Origin: Nothophaeocryptopus gaeumannii
Taxonomy: Eukaryota > Ascomycota > Dothideomycetes > Mycosphaerellales > Mycosphaerellaceae
Assembly: GCA_031771865.1 (NCBI GenBank)
Contig: JASISA010000027.1
Location: 3,410,001 to 3,474,000, forward strand
Direction: 5' to 3'
Length of the DNA: 64,000 nt
The notes under the pieces were generated by a model, which was given only the letters and a program-made list of their open reading frames with translations, was not told the DNA's origin and ran no database searches. Shown piece by piece: positions 11,585 to 22,000 of the stretch (position 1 is its first letter; each line of letters opens with the position of its first letter). The position numbers and the translations under genes were made by a program.

Positions 11585-12431
11585 CTACAGCTTCCTGAAA
11601 AAGCCAAGGACACTCTGTCGCCGTTTAACCCTCTCTGCCTGTCGGATGGTCTCGACTGCGTCAGCAATGAGGTGTTCGTTCCTAGGCTTCTCTGAAGAAA
11701 TTGAACTTTGAGCATTGGCTGCAGAAAGGTCGGAACCTTCAGCACAGTCCTTACAATGTGGTTCGCTGACGTCTAACGCCATCTTCTTGTTCGACCTGGA
11801 GAAAAGGCGTAGCGTCTGGCGCATATCATCACTGCCCTGTGATTGCTGCGACCAGTCCGGACGGTCATCTCGAGTGTACTTTGGCCTTGGCTTGTCTGAA
11901 GAATCTCCGCGCTTGGACTTCGCATCGCTGTCTGTGTTGACTTCTGGCCGAGGCCACGCAGGTCCGTGAAGCAACAGCGGTTGACCGGAGCTGTTCGCAT
12001 TAGACAAGGCGTTGTCGTCGTGCAACACTTCCATCATCGATCGTCTCTTCGTGGCGTCACCTGGGCGGTACCTTGGCATTGGGTGGCCATGGATACGCGC
12101 CTGTCCGCCAGCCGTGACTGGCGCGACGATCGGATCCAAGAGAGCAACACGGCATCCTTCTCGTTCTGCTGAAGGTGTTGGTCTTGCCGTTGCAGTAGCC
12201 GCAAATTGCTGTCTTGCGTTTCGTGGAACGCGTCGCCCATCCCGGGCCGCGAGCTTCTTCTCTCTCGGGATACGCAGCTCATTCTGCTGGAGTTTGTATT
12301 CTTCTAGTTTGCTGCACAGCAATGCGATGTTCAATTGGTCATCTCTCGCGTGGTTCGCTCCGACTGCGTTCTGTGTAGATCAAGGACTTAGCAACAAGTG
12401 TGTTGATGGACCCGGGTTTACATCTTACCAT
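11585..12431 (-). CDS. Hypothetical protein with start-codon-only first exon
   Basis: I do not recognise the family. The best model uses an exon of exactly one codon (ATG, 12429-12431), a 58-bp intron (donor GTAAGA, acceptor CACAG) and one long exon 11585-12370, giving 262 residues. After Met come NAVGANHARDDQLNIALLCS and a charged helix (KLEEYKLQQNELRIPREKK). The middle is basic, rich in Pro/Arg/Ser and probably disordered. A cysteine pair (HCKDCAEG) and a basic C-terminal helix ending FFRKL close the protein. DNA upstream of the ATG also reads as protein-like sequence in another frame, but it cannot be joined to the long exon without a frame break, so I treat it as 5' UTR. If the long exon is read alone, translation would begin near 12334. 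Confidence 0.5.
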
Positions 12432-13624
12432 TTCGTGTCACCATCCACGCTGTCAAGCTCCAGACCGCCAACCTTCTCCGCTGTAACGAAAATTTTTATG
12501 CTGACCTCTACCACCGCTGATGCTGCGAACGATGGAGTGTAGGATGAATCAAGATATTCTGTTTCCCGCAGTCTGTCCGTAATTGAGCGTCAACGTTAAC
12601 GTGTCTCATTACTAAGACTTCGCCCAGAGAGACAAATGCCCACGCGACATGGACGTCGACCATATGAGTTCGACGCCCCTTCCTCCTGTCTCGTTGCTAT
12701 TTTCGGTTTGAGAACACCACTGAAGGCCTACTGCAATTAAGCGTCGAACAAGCTTTGCACACATTCGGCCGTGCACAGTGCAGCAGGCGCCTTTACAGTC
12801 GTTCGTACGCCACTGCACTTAGACTGTTTCGACAGTCCTACTAGGCGATGTCCGTCGTGCTCTGCTGATGAGTCCTGAAAGCCTTTCCTTCTAGACTCGT
12901 TCCTACACACACTGCGCAGGCGCATTGCTGGAATGCGAGGCCCGTGAAAGGCTGCTCGAATCAGCAAAGGCGTACCTCCTAGTGGGCATTGAGCTTCGCA
13001 ATATTCTTCGTCATGTGAGGACACATGTGCCGAAACTCGGCGCCGCCATAGCGTGCTGATCAAATAAGAAAGCCACTGGCGGCAATTGCGCTCAAAAGAG
13101 CCTGGCGTTGGCAGTTGACTTTTGGCGAGCAGCCGCTTTTCAACACGACTTCCAGATGCAGGTTGAGTCCGACAGTTACAGCAGGAACTGCTCGGTTCGG
13201 TGGAAAGCATGAGAAAGCGTGAGATCTTCGACGCTATTCATGACTTAGCTGTAAAGTGCATAGAAGTATGATACACATCAAAGCTATCCTACCTCGTGTC
13301 TGCTAGTGTCTGCCAGTCTCTATAAGAGCGACCGCGAAGTTGACGCTCCCGCTCCGAACGCTACCGCGAAAGCTGGTGCCCATGGAAGATCTGGCAAAGA
13401 TTGTCGATATGCTCCCGTCGAGAAGAACTACAGCCTTGACATCTTTCCTGATCCACGCTATATCGCCCGACAGCTTGCTGCTTCTTGATGTAGCAGGCTA
13501 GCGTTTCTACTTAGCTTCGTAAGGCTTGTTGATCTCTTGCAAGACTGTGATTACAGCTGATAGGAAGGTGAAAGTCTACAGGCGATCATCTCGTCATTGT
13601 TGCACGTATTGCTGTCAAGGCTCA
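12432..13624. other. Intergenic with one unsupported reading frame
   Basis: About 1.2 kb without an identified gene. A 157-codon minus-strand frame starts at 13210 (MLSTEPSSSCCNC) and ends at 12737. It is rich in Arg, Cys and Ser and has no family resemblance that I can see. A short plus-strand frame ends near 13488 (DIFPDPRYIARQLAAS). Neither has enough support to call. Confidence 0.4.
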
Positions 13625-14623
13625 TCAAGCGACTTTGTCAATGCCCCCAGGTCCAATACTCGTTGGGGGAACTTCGCCCTTTTGGCTCCGCAGCTTCTCT
13701 TCAAACTTGGCGAACTCCTGCATCGCCACCTCTTCTTCTTGGTCCATGACTTGCTGCACGCCTTGTACCTCTTCAATGTAGTGCATCAACATGCTCTCGA
13801 TGCCATTCTTGAGCGTAACGGTGCTGCTGTCGCAGGTTCGACACGCACCGCGAAGCTTCAGCAACACCTGACCATCGTGGAAGCCCCGGAATTCAATATC
13901 ACCACCATCTTCTTGAATCGCTGGTCGTATTCGGGTCTCGAGTAGCTCTTGAATCATGCCGACTACCTCCTCATCTTCGGGAGCGTAGGTCGCCTCGGCT
14001 TCTCCAGCAGATTGTCCTTCGTCTCCTGCCTTGCTCTCTACAGTGTTCACGATGGGCTGACCAGTCGTGACTGCTTCCGTGATCAAGCTAAACACCTCCG
14101 GCTTGACGTGCGCCCATGGCGTAGAGCTGTTCTTAATGATTGTGATGTAGTCTCGGCCATAGAAGACACTCGCCACACCGTCGACATTCATAAGTTGCGA
14201 GGCAAGTGGCGAAGGATGGGGCGGCGCGAGAGTCGAGCGCGGGGATAGATACTCGAGGAAGCCCGAGGAAAACGAGTCGGGCAGGATCTGGTGATTCGGA
14301 ACGAATTTCAGCGCATCGGCATTGGGCGTGTCCTCTGTCTGGATGAAGATGGTTCGTTTTGCTTGTCCCGCCGCAGCTGTCGGCCGCGCTGCAGGTTGGC
14401 TGTATCGCTGCAGCGTTGGCCTCTGCGTCTTGCTGCTGGCGGAAAGGAGTGTGGCTCGCGGCGAATCACTGAACGCTCGCGCGATGTGTCCGTTACCGCT
14501 GGCATCGCCGCCACCGTTGGTGTTGCTGACACCGAGGCGGGCGCATTGCCGTGCTGAGACGGACACGGTTGTGGGTCGGCGAGAGGCTTGCGAGAATATT
14601 CTGGTCGCTGGTCTAGCCGACAT
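13625..14623 (-). CDS. NFU1: NifU-like Fe-S cluster scaffold, mitochondrial
   Basis: Single exon, 332 residues. NFU1 receives or delivers [4Fe-4S] clusters to mitochondrial enzymes such as lipoate synthase and aconitase. The first roughly 85 residues are a long Ser/Arg/Ala-rich leader without acidic clusters, consistent with mitochondrial import. The NFU N-terminal domain follows from IFIQTEDTPNADALKFVPN to about residue 190, including GVASVFYGRDYITI. The C-terminal NifU domain starts near EVVGMIQELLETRIRPAIQ and contains DGGDIEF and the cluster-binding CxxC in RGACRTCDSS (about residue 260). The tail is glutamate-rich. The segment after ILPD in the N-terminal domain is longer than in yeast. 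It lies tandem with, and downstream of, the myotubularin gene. A second Fe-S assembly gene (ISA1) lies about 39 kb away. Confidence 0.94.
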   Translation of the reverse strand: MSARPATRIFSQASRRPTTVSVSARQCARLGVSNTNGGGDASGNGHIARAFSDSPRATLLSASSKTQRPTLQRYSQPAARPTAAAGQAKRTIFIQTEDTPNADALKFVPNHQILPDSFSSGFLEYLSPRSTLAPPHPSPLASQLMNVDGVASVFYGRDYITIIKNSSTPWAHVKPEVFSLITEAVTTGQPIVNTVESKAGDEGQSAGEAEATYAPEDEEVVGMIQELLETRIRPAIQEDGGDIEFRGFHDGQVLLKLRGACRTCDSSTVTLKNGIESMLMHYIEEVQGVQQVMDQEEEVAMQEFAKFEEKLRSQKGEVPPTSIGPGGIDKVA

Positions 14624-14793
14624 TTGGAAAACAATGAAGCGCCTGTTGAGGTGTTGGCAAGTGTAATGTGTAGTGGTTCATGAAGGTATCACGCAATGTA
14701 TGAAAGGCCAATCTTAGGTAAGCGGGAAACATTGCATCATAAGCTTGGCCGTGCCTAACCACATTGAACACATGCACTTTGACATATGCACCA

Positions 14794-17637
14794 CTACCTA
14801 TCACTGTAGGCGCTTCCCTTCGCAAAAGCTGCAAAGTCCAGTCCAACTGCTGTACCATTCGTACGCTTGTCGACCACGCCCAAAGGATCGCCCTCTGCCA
14901 TATCCATCTGATCAAGTCCCATGCTCATGTCCGCTACTGCATCTCTGCTTGCCTGCGAGCCTTCCGTTGGACCCCGGTCTGTACTCGGCTCGTCAGAGGT
15001 TCGATGCCGCGAAGAGGACACGCCTGGTCCATACTCCATAGAACCCGGAACTTTGTCACTACCAGCTCCGAAGCCTGGCAAACTGCGAATGTTGACCGGC
15101 AGCCCACGAGAGCCGGTATTGGGTAGGTCAGAGCTTGACGCTACCGAATCGTCCAAAGATGCTTTCGAAGACGATGTGACAAGTCTTCCCGGGACAAGAT
15201 TAGATTCCAGGTCGGGTGGTGCCAACGAGCGCGAAGTATTCATGTCCTCGTCCTTGCGGTTGAATAGAAAACTCCACCATCGAACCTCCACATCTTGGTC
15301 GGAGCCGCTTCTACGCGGTAACAGGAGAGGGTCACCATGGTTGGTGGAGAACGCTGGGTTTACAAATTCCCGTTGGCGAGACAGAAAGAATGGCCAGACC
15401 GAAGGAAGCTCAGTCTGATACAGCGCACGCACCCTTTCATTGTTGAAAAGGAACTCGCCGTACTGGCCCGAATAGACCTGATAGAGCAGCCTTTTTAAAA
15501 AGCGGTCATTGAACTCGAAAGCGTCGGGAAACTGGTACAACAGCTGATATACGCAATCCAGAAATTGGTGAAATATCGGTGCGATCTCGTCTTCTTTGAC
15601 TTTGTGCTCTCGCTCCTTCCCAGACGAAGTGCTCGCCGGTGAGTGGAGAAGAGGATTTGGAGGCGGGGAAGGCGGGCGCGAGTTCGTTCCATCGAGGCTG
15701 CTCCGACTGTCGTTTTGCTGGCGGAACAAGTTCCCTCGGTTCTTCTCGAACCAGTTCTTCGCTCCTGAAAGAGCCTTCGATCCAAATGCATTGATGCCGC
15801 TTGCATCGTTAAATCCGTTTTCCTTCGGTCTTGAGGGACTTATTTTCTCGGTTCCAATATCGAACCATTTCTCGCAGCCCATAATGCCGTTACGATCGCT
15901 GAACTTGTGACCAAAGGCCAGGAAGTCCTTTTGCACCAGTGTTATAAATCCTTTCAAGGTTCGGTAGTATGGATCAAGCATGATCTCTGCCAGTGCTGCA
16001 ACCTGTGAGGTACGATCCCATCCATCTGAACAATGCACCAGCACATGGCTGCCACCAAGTCCAATGACGCGAGCCACCATCTCTGCACCGTCTAAAAGAC
16101 TGGATATGTGGCTGAGCCAGCCTGACTTCCGTAAAGCCTCTTGGTTGGGCTTCAGGTCCAAGTAATCTGCGCTGCCGAAGCTCTCGATGACCTGATTGAG
16201 AGATTTCCGCATCACGTGAATGTTGGCAATGTTAAGAAATATTCTCTCTGGAGTCGCGCCTCCAGGTCCTGAATAATTGGATACATCCTCGATGCCTCCG
16301 CCCGTGGCCCGATTGGCCAAAGCATTTATTCTCGGTCTCGCGTCGACGATCATGTTCCGTCTAGTACTGCCATATATCTTCTTCCGCGGTAGTTTTTCTT
16401 GCTCGAGGAATTTTTGATCTAGTGCCGTGTCGCTGTGACTGAGAGACAAGCCAGGAGTCACAGAATCTTCTTCTTCCAAATCTAGGCGAGGCGTGAGACT
16501 TGCTGCATCTCCTGTTCGATCTTGGACCGGGATACTCTCGTTCGCCTCCTGCATAGGTAGATGGCTGGAAAAGATCGCGCACACAAGACGCTCATCTTGG
16601 GGATTGCGCTTACCCTGGATGCCTGGCATGGGCTGGGATGACCGAGTAATGCTTCCGCCGTTGGAGTGCAGATAGGTCAGTGCTGGTATCCTTTGCTTTG
16701 AACGATACACGGCCCCATATTTGAGCATGTTATCGCTGACAGTGGACGGGACGCATAGTATGCTCGGATAAGTCGGAGAAAACACATAGTCATGGTTAAT
16801 GTCTGAGATACGCCATGCAGATCCAGGTCCTTCTGCCGCCTTGGCTCCAATGCCCATGCGTGTAAATTCGCGTCGTGCATCATAGAAAACATCCCCAACA
16901 TCGAGTTCCTCCTTCGGAGCTTTGAATGAGAATGCATGTATGTCCTGGATACGGTCGAGGCAGCAACGCTGGCGGAGGTGATGAAACACCCCACGAGCTG
17001 CTTCGTCCGCTGTTCGTTCCGACTCCCCAGAGAAATGCAGAGCCATCATTTGGAAGTCTCTTCGCCGAATTCTAATGACCGGCTCCCTACCACTCGAAAT
17101 GTGCAAGTGATCGCCCGCGCCCCCAGACGAAGGTGATGTTGGCCTTGGCGGTGACGAGTAAAGCGCTAACCGAGACGAGTCTGCTGATGGCCGGTCGTAG
17201 GTGCTAGTCCCGAATACTGGTGGGAACTGTGCTTGGCCGGGAGCGTCATTACTCTCATCATCTTCTTCGACGTGACTACCATCTAGAGCGCGTGTATTCT
17301 GCGCATGTCCTGAGCGAAGCGTGCAGTGGTTGATCAAAGGGTACGGCAGCCAGACTTCCCGCGTGCGGCGTGTCTGCTTAGTAGTCGTCCGGGAAGCAGT
17401 TGTGTCCAGGACGTTCGCGCTCTCCTTTACTAATTGCTGCGGGCTGAAAGACTGGGTAGATGGGGGCACGATGCTACCAGGAACCTTCCCGCTAGCCTGA
17501 TCGATTCTGTCCTCGGGCACGTAGACGAAGCGCATGTGGTGTCTAAGCAAGTGCAGAGTCCCGCGGTTCGAAGTTCCCTGCGATATGAGCCGCACATTCT
17601 TGACGCGATCGTCCTTGACGGGCTTGAATTGCTCCAT
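14794..17637 (-). CDS. YMR1: Myotubularin-type phosphoinositide 3-phosphatase
   Basis: Single exon, 947 residues. Myotubularins remove the 3-phosphate from PI3P and PI(3,5)P2 on endosomal and vacuolar membranes. The N-terminal ~220 residues are PH-GRAM-like (GTLHLLRHHMRFVYVPED ... WLPYPLINHCTL), with a low-complexity proline/serine insertion. The catalytic CX5R signature HCSDGWDRTSQVAALAEIML is intact at about residues 534-553, so the enzyme is predicted active. Downstream conserved segments include YYRTLKGFITLVQKDFLAFG, KFSDRNGI, and FHQFLDCVYQLLYQFPDAFEF. The C-terminal ~150 residues are Ser/Gly/Asp-rich and probably disordered. It is longer than yeast Ymr1 because of this tail and the inserts. 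It is divergent from RPL22, with about 450 bp between the starts. Confidence 0.93.
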   Translation of the reverse strand: MEQFKPVKDDRVKNVRLISQGTSNRGTLHLLRHHMRFVYVPEDRIDQASGKVPGSIVPPSTQSFSPQQLVKESANVLDTTASRTTTKQTRRTREVWLPYPLINHCTLRSGHAQNTRALDGSHVEEDDESNDAPGQAQFPPVFGTSTYDRPSADSSRLALYSSPPRPTSPSSGGAGDHLHISSGREPVIRIRRRDFQMMALHFSGESERTADEAARGVFHHLRQRCCLDRIQDIHAFSFKAPKEELDVGDVFYDARREFTRMGIGAKAAEGPGSAWRISDINHDYVFSPTYPSILCVPSTVSDNMLKYGAVYRSKQRIPALTYLHSNGGSITRSSQPMPGIQGKRNPQDERLVCAIFSSHLPMQEANESIPVQDRTGDAASLTPRLDLEEEDSVTPGLSLSHSDTALDQKFLEQEKLPRKKIYGSTRRNMIVDARPRINALANRATGGGIEDVSNYSGPGGATPERIFLNIANIHVMRKSLNQVIESFGSADYLDLKPNQEALRKSGWLSHISSLLDGAEMVARVIGLGGSHVLVHCSDGWDRTSQVAALAEIMLDPYYRTLKGFITLVQKDFLAFGHKFSDRNGIMGCEKWFDIGTEKISPSRPKENGFNDASGINAFGSKALSGAKNWFEKNRGNLFRQQNDSRSSLDGTNSRPPSPPPNPLLHSPASTSSGKEREHKVKEDEIAPIFHQFLDCVYQLLYQFPDAFEFNDRFLKRLLYQVYSGQYGEFLFNNERVRALYQTELPSVWPFFLSRQREFVNPAFSTNHGDPLLLPRRSGSDQDVEVRWWSFLFNRKDEDMNTSRSLAPPDLESNLVPGRLVTSSSKASLDDSVASSSDLPNTGSRGLPVNIRSLPGFGAGSDKVPGSMEYGPGVSSSRHRTSDEPSTDRGPTEGSQASRDAVADMSMGLDQMDMAEGDPLGVVDKRTNGTAVGLDFAAFAKGSAYSDR

Positions 17638-18085
17638 GGCTACAGATCTTTGCGGGCAGGCTGTGGAGGGCTACATGTACCTTTACTGTATGTCGCGGCT
17701 TGCGTACTGTATTCACGATGGTCGGAGATCGCGAGCCCAGACTTGTGGAAGGAGAGCCAGTCTTGACATTGCGAGCGCGTGCTGGTAATCCGTTTGCTTG
17801 CGACGTGCACGTTCTGAGATGCGTGTATGGTGATATTTGCGTGGCGCAGAGAGGTGACGTGTGGTTGGTAATGAGTGTCGTCCAACTGTCCAACTGCACG
17901 CGATCCGATCCGAAGCCAAGACTTCGACCCTCCGCGACACCACCAGCGAAATCTCGTCTAGCCCCTCTCCCGCAAAGCCCTCTCCTCCACCACCACCATC
18001 ACCACCACCCATCGATCGACCAAAGGCGTAGCTTGAAATACAGTTTGCGTCGACCATCCCCCTCTGCACATCCACAGACGACAAC
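17638..18085. promoter_or_regulatory. Divergent promoter region, myotubularin / RPL22
   Basis: 448 bp between two divergent start codons, one of a highly expressed ribosomal gene. The RPL22-proximal part is pyrimidine- and CAC-rich (about 17980-18060, CACCACCATCACCACC). No specific factor site is assigned. Confidence 0.5.
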
Positions 18086-18651
18086 ATGGTTGCAGGACCT
18101 GTATGTGTGCCCTCGCTTTGCTGCCCGCCTACGCCTTGACTGGCCGTCTGGCATTGAGCAGTAGGCTGAGAATGATTTTGTAGAAGAAACCAACCGCGGG
18201 AGGCGGCGGCCTGAAGGGTGGCCCCAAGAAGGGACAGAAGGTGACCAAGAAGGTAAGACACGACATACCTCCCTCCCGTTGCACACTGCCACGGCGCACT
18301 CACTGACGCTCTACTTCGATCAACTAGTTCATCGTCAATGCCACCCAGCCCACCCAAGACCGCATCTTCGACCCGTCCGCCTTCGCTACCTTCCTCCAGC
18401 AGCGCATCAAGGTCGAGGGCCGCACCGGCAACCTCGGCGACAACATCACCGTGTCGAACCTCGGTGACGGCCGCATCGAGGTCGTTGCGCAACAGGAATT
18501 CTCCGGTCGCTACCTCAAGTACCTGACCAAGAAGTTCCTCAAGAAGCAGCAGCTCCGCGACTGGCTCCGTGTCGTCAGCACTCAGAAGGGAGAATACAGC
18601 CTGAAGTTCTTCAACGTGGTTGGTGAGGAAGGCGAGGAGGACGAGGATTAG
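18086..18651 (+). CDS. RPL22: 60S ribosomal protein L22 (eL22)
   Basis: Exons 18086-18100, 18184-18252 and 18328-18651, introns 83 and 75 bp, all phase 0, giving 135 residues. It is a structural protein of the large subunit near the exit tunnel. Exon 1 encodes only MVAGP; exon 2 is a Gly/Lys-rich segment (KKPTAGGGGLKGGPKKGQK). Exon 3 carries the conserved core: FIVNATQPTQDRIFDPSAF, RIKVEGRTGNLGDNITV and FSGRYLKYLTKKFLKKQQLR. The protein ends in the acidic tail EEGEEDED typical of eL22. Third-position C bias matches TEF1 and indicates high expression. Splice consensus (GTATGT/TAG, GTAAGA/TAG) is strong. Confidence 0.97.
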
Positions 18652-19061
18652 ACACCAGGTAGCAGAGTCGGATGTTCAACGACATGACGTACAAGTACCT
18701 GTGCGGAATGTAGCACCGTTCACAAGCGCAGACCATCGTTCTGTGTGAGCACCCTGAAGGACCAGGCGGAGTAGCATGGGCCGACGAGAACTGCGCGCCC
18801 CATCTTATCTGGGCTGCGCTAGCAACGAAACCGAATAGAGCTTGATCTCTAGCAAAGTCATTTCTCCCTATTCCACGTGTAATTGAAAGTGCTCGTGCAA
18901 GTTGCACCACATGCATAGTCCGTCGTCTTCTACACGCCGTTCACTGGCATGAGAAGGTCAGAAGCAGTCGCAGGCACAGCAGGCTGGTTGAGTTCAGGTA
19001 AAGCTGCACGTTCGATCTGGGCTACGTTAACTACAAATCGAATCTCCAGAGCGGGACAAAG
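18652..19061. other. Intergenic between convergent genes
   Basis: 410 bp between the stop codons of RPL22 and RRP12. It should hold both 3' UTRs; no other feature seen. Confidence 0.6.
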
Positions 19062-22000
19062 CTATTTCTTCCCTGCACCACGTCTGTTCAGCCCATGCTT
19101 GAATGCCCTACCGTGTGCTTTGCGGATTTTCCCATCATGCGCCATGCCACCCTTGGCCTTCGCTCCACCAAGACCTCGCCTCTGTGGTTTCTGCGAATGT
19201 GTGGCATCCAGCTTCTTCTTCGCCGAGAGTGCGTCTTCATCGATATCCATCTCATCATCCCCTCGCACATTCTTGAACTTCAGTTTCCCGCGCTGGCCTC
19301 GCTGGGGTGCGTTCTTGCTCTTGATCGCTTCAACATAGGCATTGATTCCTCCTTCCAGTGTGCCATCTCCCGGGTCCTCTTCATCGACCATCTCGTCATC
19401 ATCGAACTCGACGACCTCCAGTTCCGAGTCGTCATCTTCATTGAATAACAGCTTTCCATCAAGATCGACCCTCGCTCGGCTGGCCTTGCTTCCTGGGCGG
19501 CCTGAGTGCTGCTTGTCAGGCTTTGTAGAAGAAACGTGGGCGAGGGCTCTTTGATCGAGAAGGTCTAGTGGCTCGTCTTCATCTTCGACGATGTACTGGC
19601 TGGCGACCTGCTTCGCCTGCTTGCCCTTGACAACAGATCGACCAAGAACATCGTCATCAGAGATATCGGAGTCTGAGTCAGATGCCGACCCGTACACGGC
19701 TTTGTCGTATTCACTCTCAAATTTGCCACGCTTTTCTTGCGACGCTGCAGCGCCGTCTCCTTCATCTGCGTCGCGCTTCTTCTTTCGCCGCTCACGTGTC
19801 TTGCGAATGTTTACAATGAGCTTGCGATCGGATTCAGGTGTGTATCTTTCGACGATCTCCGCGCCAAATCGTCGGATTATGCGTTCAAAGATGTGCTTGA
19901 CCTTGGCCTTGAAGTGTTGCTTGTGCTCGTGGCTCCAGACGATGAGGTTTGGTATGAGCGACTGGAGGCGTGGCATGACCAGCGAGGTGGGTAATGAGAT
20001 AATGCACACTTTCACGAATCCGAGGCAGGAGCGAACGATTTCGCGGTTGTTGGAGGTCAAGAAGAGATCCATCGTTTGAACTAGATCCGTGACTGTAGCC
20101 TCTGGTAGTCGACCGTGAAACTCGTACAGCAATCGTGTGAGCGCAGTAATCGACGCAGAAATCATGTGCGGTGTAGATCCAGCAAGTCCCGCAGACACCA
20201 TAGTGAAATACTCTTCCAGTGTTGCAGCTGCGGGAGGTGAGTCGGGAGTCATATGCGGAACTTTGGAGTTGACAACAGTACCGCCTTCAGCCGTCTTCTC
20301 GCCCATCAAGACCAGCAAGTCGAATGCTGCGGTGCGAGCTCTCTCGTTGACCTCTTTGCAGCCGATTACGACTTCAGAAATGATAGACGGAATAAAGTGC
20401 AAGTCTGCTGATGGAAGACCGGGGATAATCTCAGCAATGGAAGCTAAGCGGTCTCGCCGTGCAGGCGCTGAAGCCTTGTCCGCCGAAGCCAAGAGTAGAT
20501 TTTGCAAATCTTCGTTGCGTTCCACCAGCGCTTGCCGTCCTCTTTCCGACTCGGATAGACGCGGGATGAGCTTGTACGCCTTCTTTTGAAGCTGTGCGTC
20601 GTCCTGCTTGTTCACCACGTTGGCAGCCATGTTGAACAGACCTGCAAAGCTCTCTCGGGGCAGGTATGTCGCCATAGTGATGACCAGATCCATGATCGTG
20701 TGCGACGTAGGCGGCATCTTGCTCTTCTGATCCTTGCTCGGATCGTACTTCTGTTTGCCTGCTTGCGTTTGGGGTTCTTTCGCAGGAAGCGAGTCTTCCA
20801 GCATGCTCGCCACCCTCTGAAAAGTCTCCAAGAGTTCTTGCTCTGGCGTGATGCTGAGGTACACGTTGATACATTGCAGAAGATTGCCGCGATTGTGCGG
20901 CAGCGTCTGACTGTAAACGTTGAAAAGGACAGCGAGCAAATTACCCGCGTAGCCTGACAAATATTGCAAGTTTTGCTGTGCCTCATCTTTGGTAACTCTG
21001 CCTTGCTGAATCAAATCTTCCTCGTCATTGTCGAGTTCCGCGATAACCTTATTCGTCTCCGCCAAGTTTTGCAGTGCTTTGCAAATGTCCGTTCTCATTT
21101 GCGGCTGCTGGTACAGCAGATTGCTTAGCATCTCTGCGAAGCTTTGATCAAACGCGTCTCTCAAGTCAAGAGGGAGCTGACAATATCCAGGGAGGCAGGA
21201 CCAGATTTGGCTGACTACAGTCTCGAAAATTTTGATGTCCATTGTTTTTTCTGCACTGCCGTGACCCAAAACTCGCTGGAACATCGTTTCGCTGAGCGGC
21301 ATCAGCTCCGCTTTGAAATGCGCCAGACTAGTGTTGCTAACCGAGTCACGCATGATTGGAAGTAACCACGCCCGCCCGGGTCCAGAGCTTCCACGTCCGC
21401 CAAGGTTGAGAGGCAGTGTATGGAGGACGGCATCAGGACCGGTGGCTTTGATAGCAGCTGCAAGTACGGCATCTGCTTCTTTCTTCCCTGCGAAAGAGTC
21501 ATCGCTGCGAAGATCTCCGACAGTCTTGACAACGCTGTCCAGCAATGGGTGCGCGCGCCATTTTAGAACCTCGAAAGCTGCGGACAGAACATTGAAGACT
21601 TCCATCCATGCGGTCTGATATTTGACGTTGAGCAGCTCTTGCAGCGTTCTAGCCATCCTCTCGAGAGCCTTCTCGTCCATGATGGAAGGGTCCAGAATAA
21701 CTGGATCTGGGATGCACGAGTGCAACAGCGAGATCAGACATTCGGAAGCAGAAACACGAATGTTGTGCGAAGAAGATGTGAGGAAAGAAGAAATCTTGCG
21801 AAACAAACCAGGCAGCTTTTCGAATGTCTCCTCGGGTTGAATCTGGGAAGATACTTCGTAGCCTCTGCTTAATACTGCAATCCAGGGAGGCATCAGCTGT
21901 GTATCGTTCGGCGATGGCTGTAACTCCGAGATGATCTCTAGCAGTCTCGGGAGCTTGGAAGAAGACACTTCGTCCGCCAAAGCAGCAAATATGACCTCGA

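Noticed and set aside
11585..12663. Pseudogene with frameshifts
   Set aside because: A one-codon first exon at 12429-12431 gives an intact gene, so disruption need not be assumed.
12737..13210. 157-codon minus-strand frame
   Set aside because: Has an ATG and stop but Arg/Cys/Ser-rich composition, no family resemblance, and no clear relation to neighbours; chance frames of this size occur here.
13306..13488. 60-codon plus-strand frame ending DIFPDPRYIARQLAAS
   Set aside because: No ATG start, no partner exon found; not supportable as a gene.
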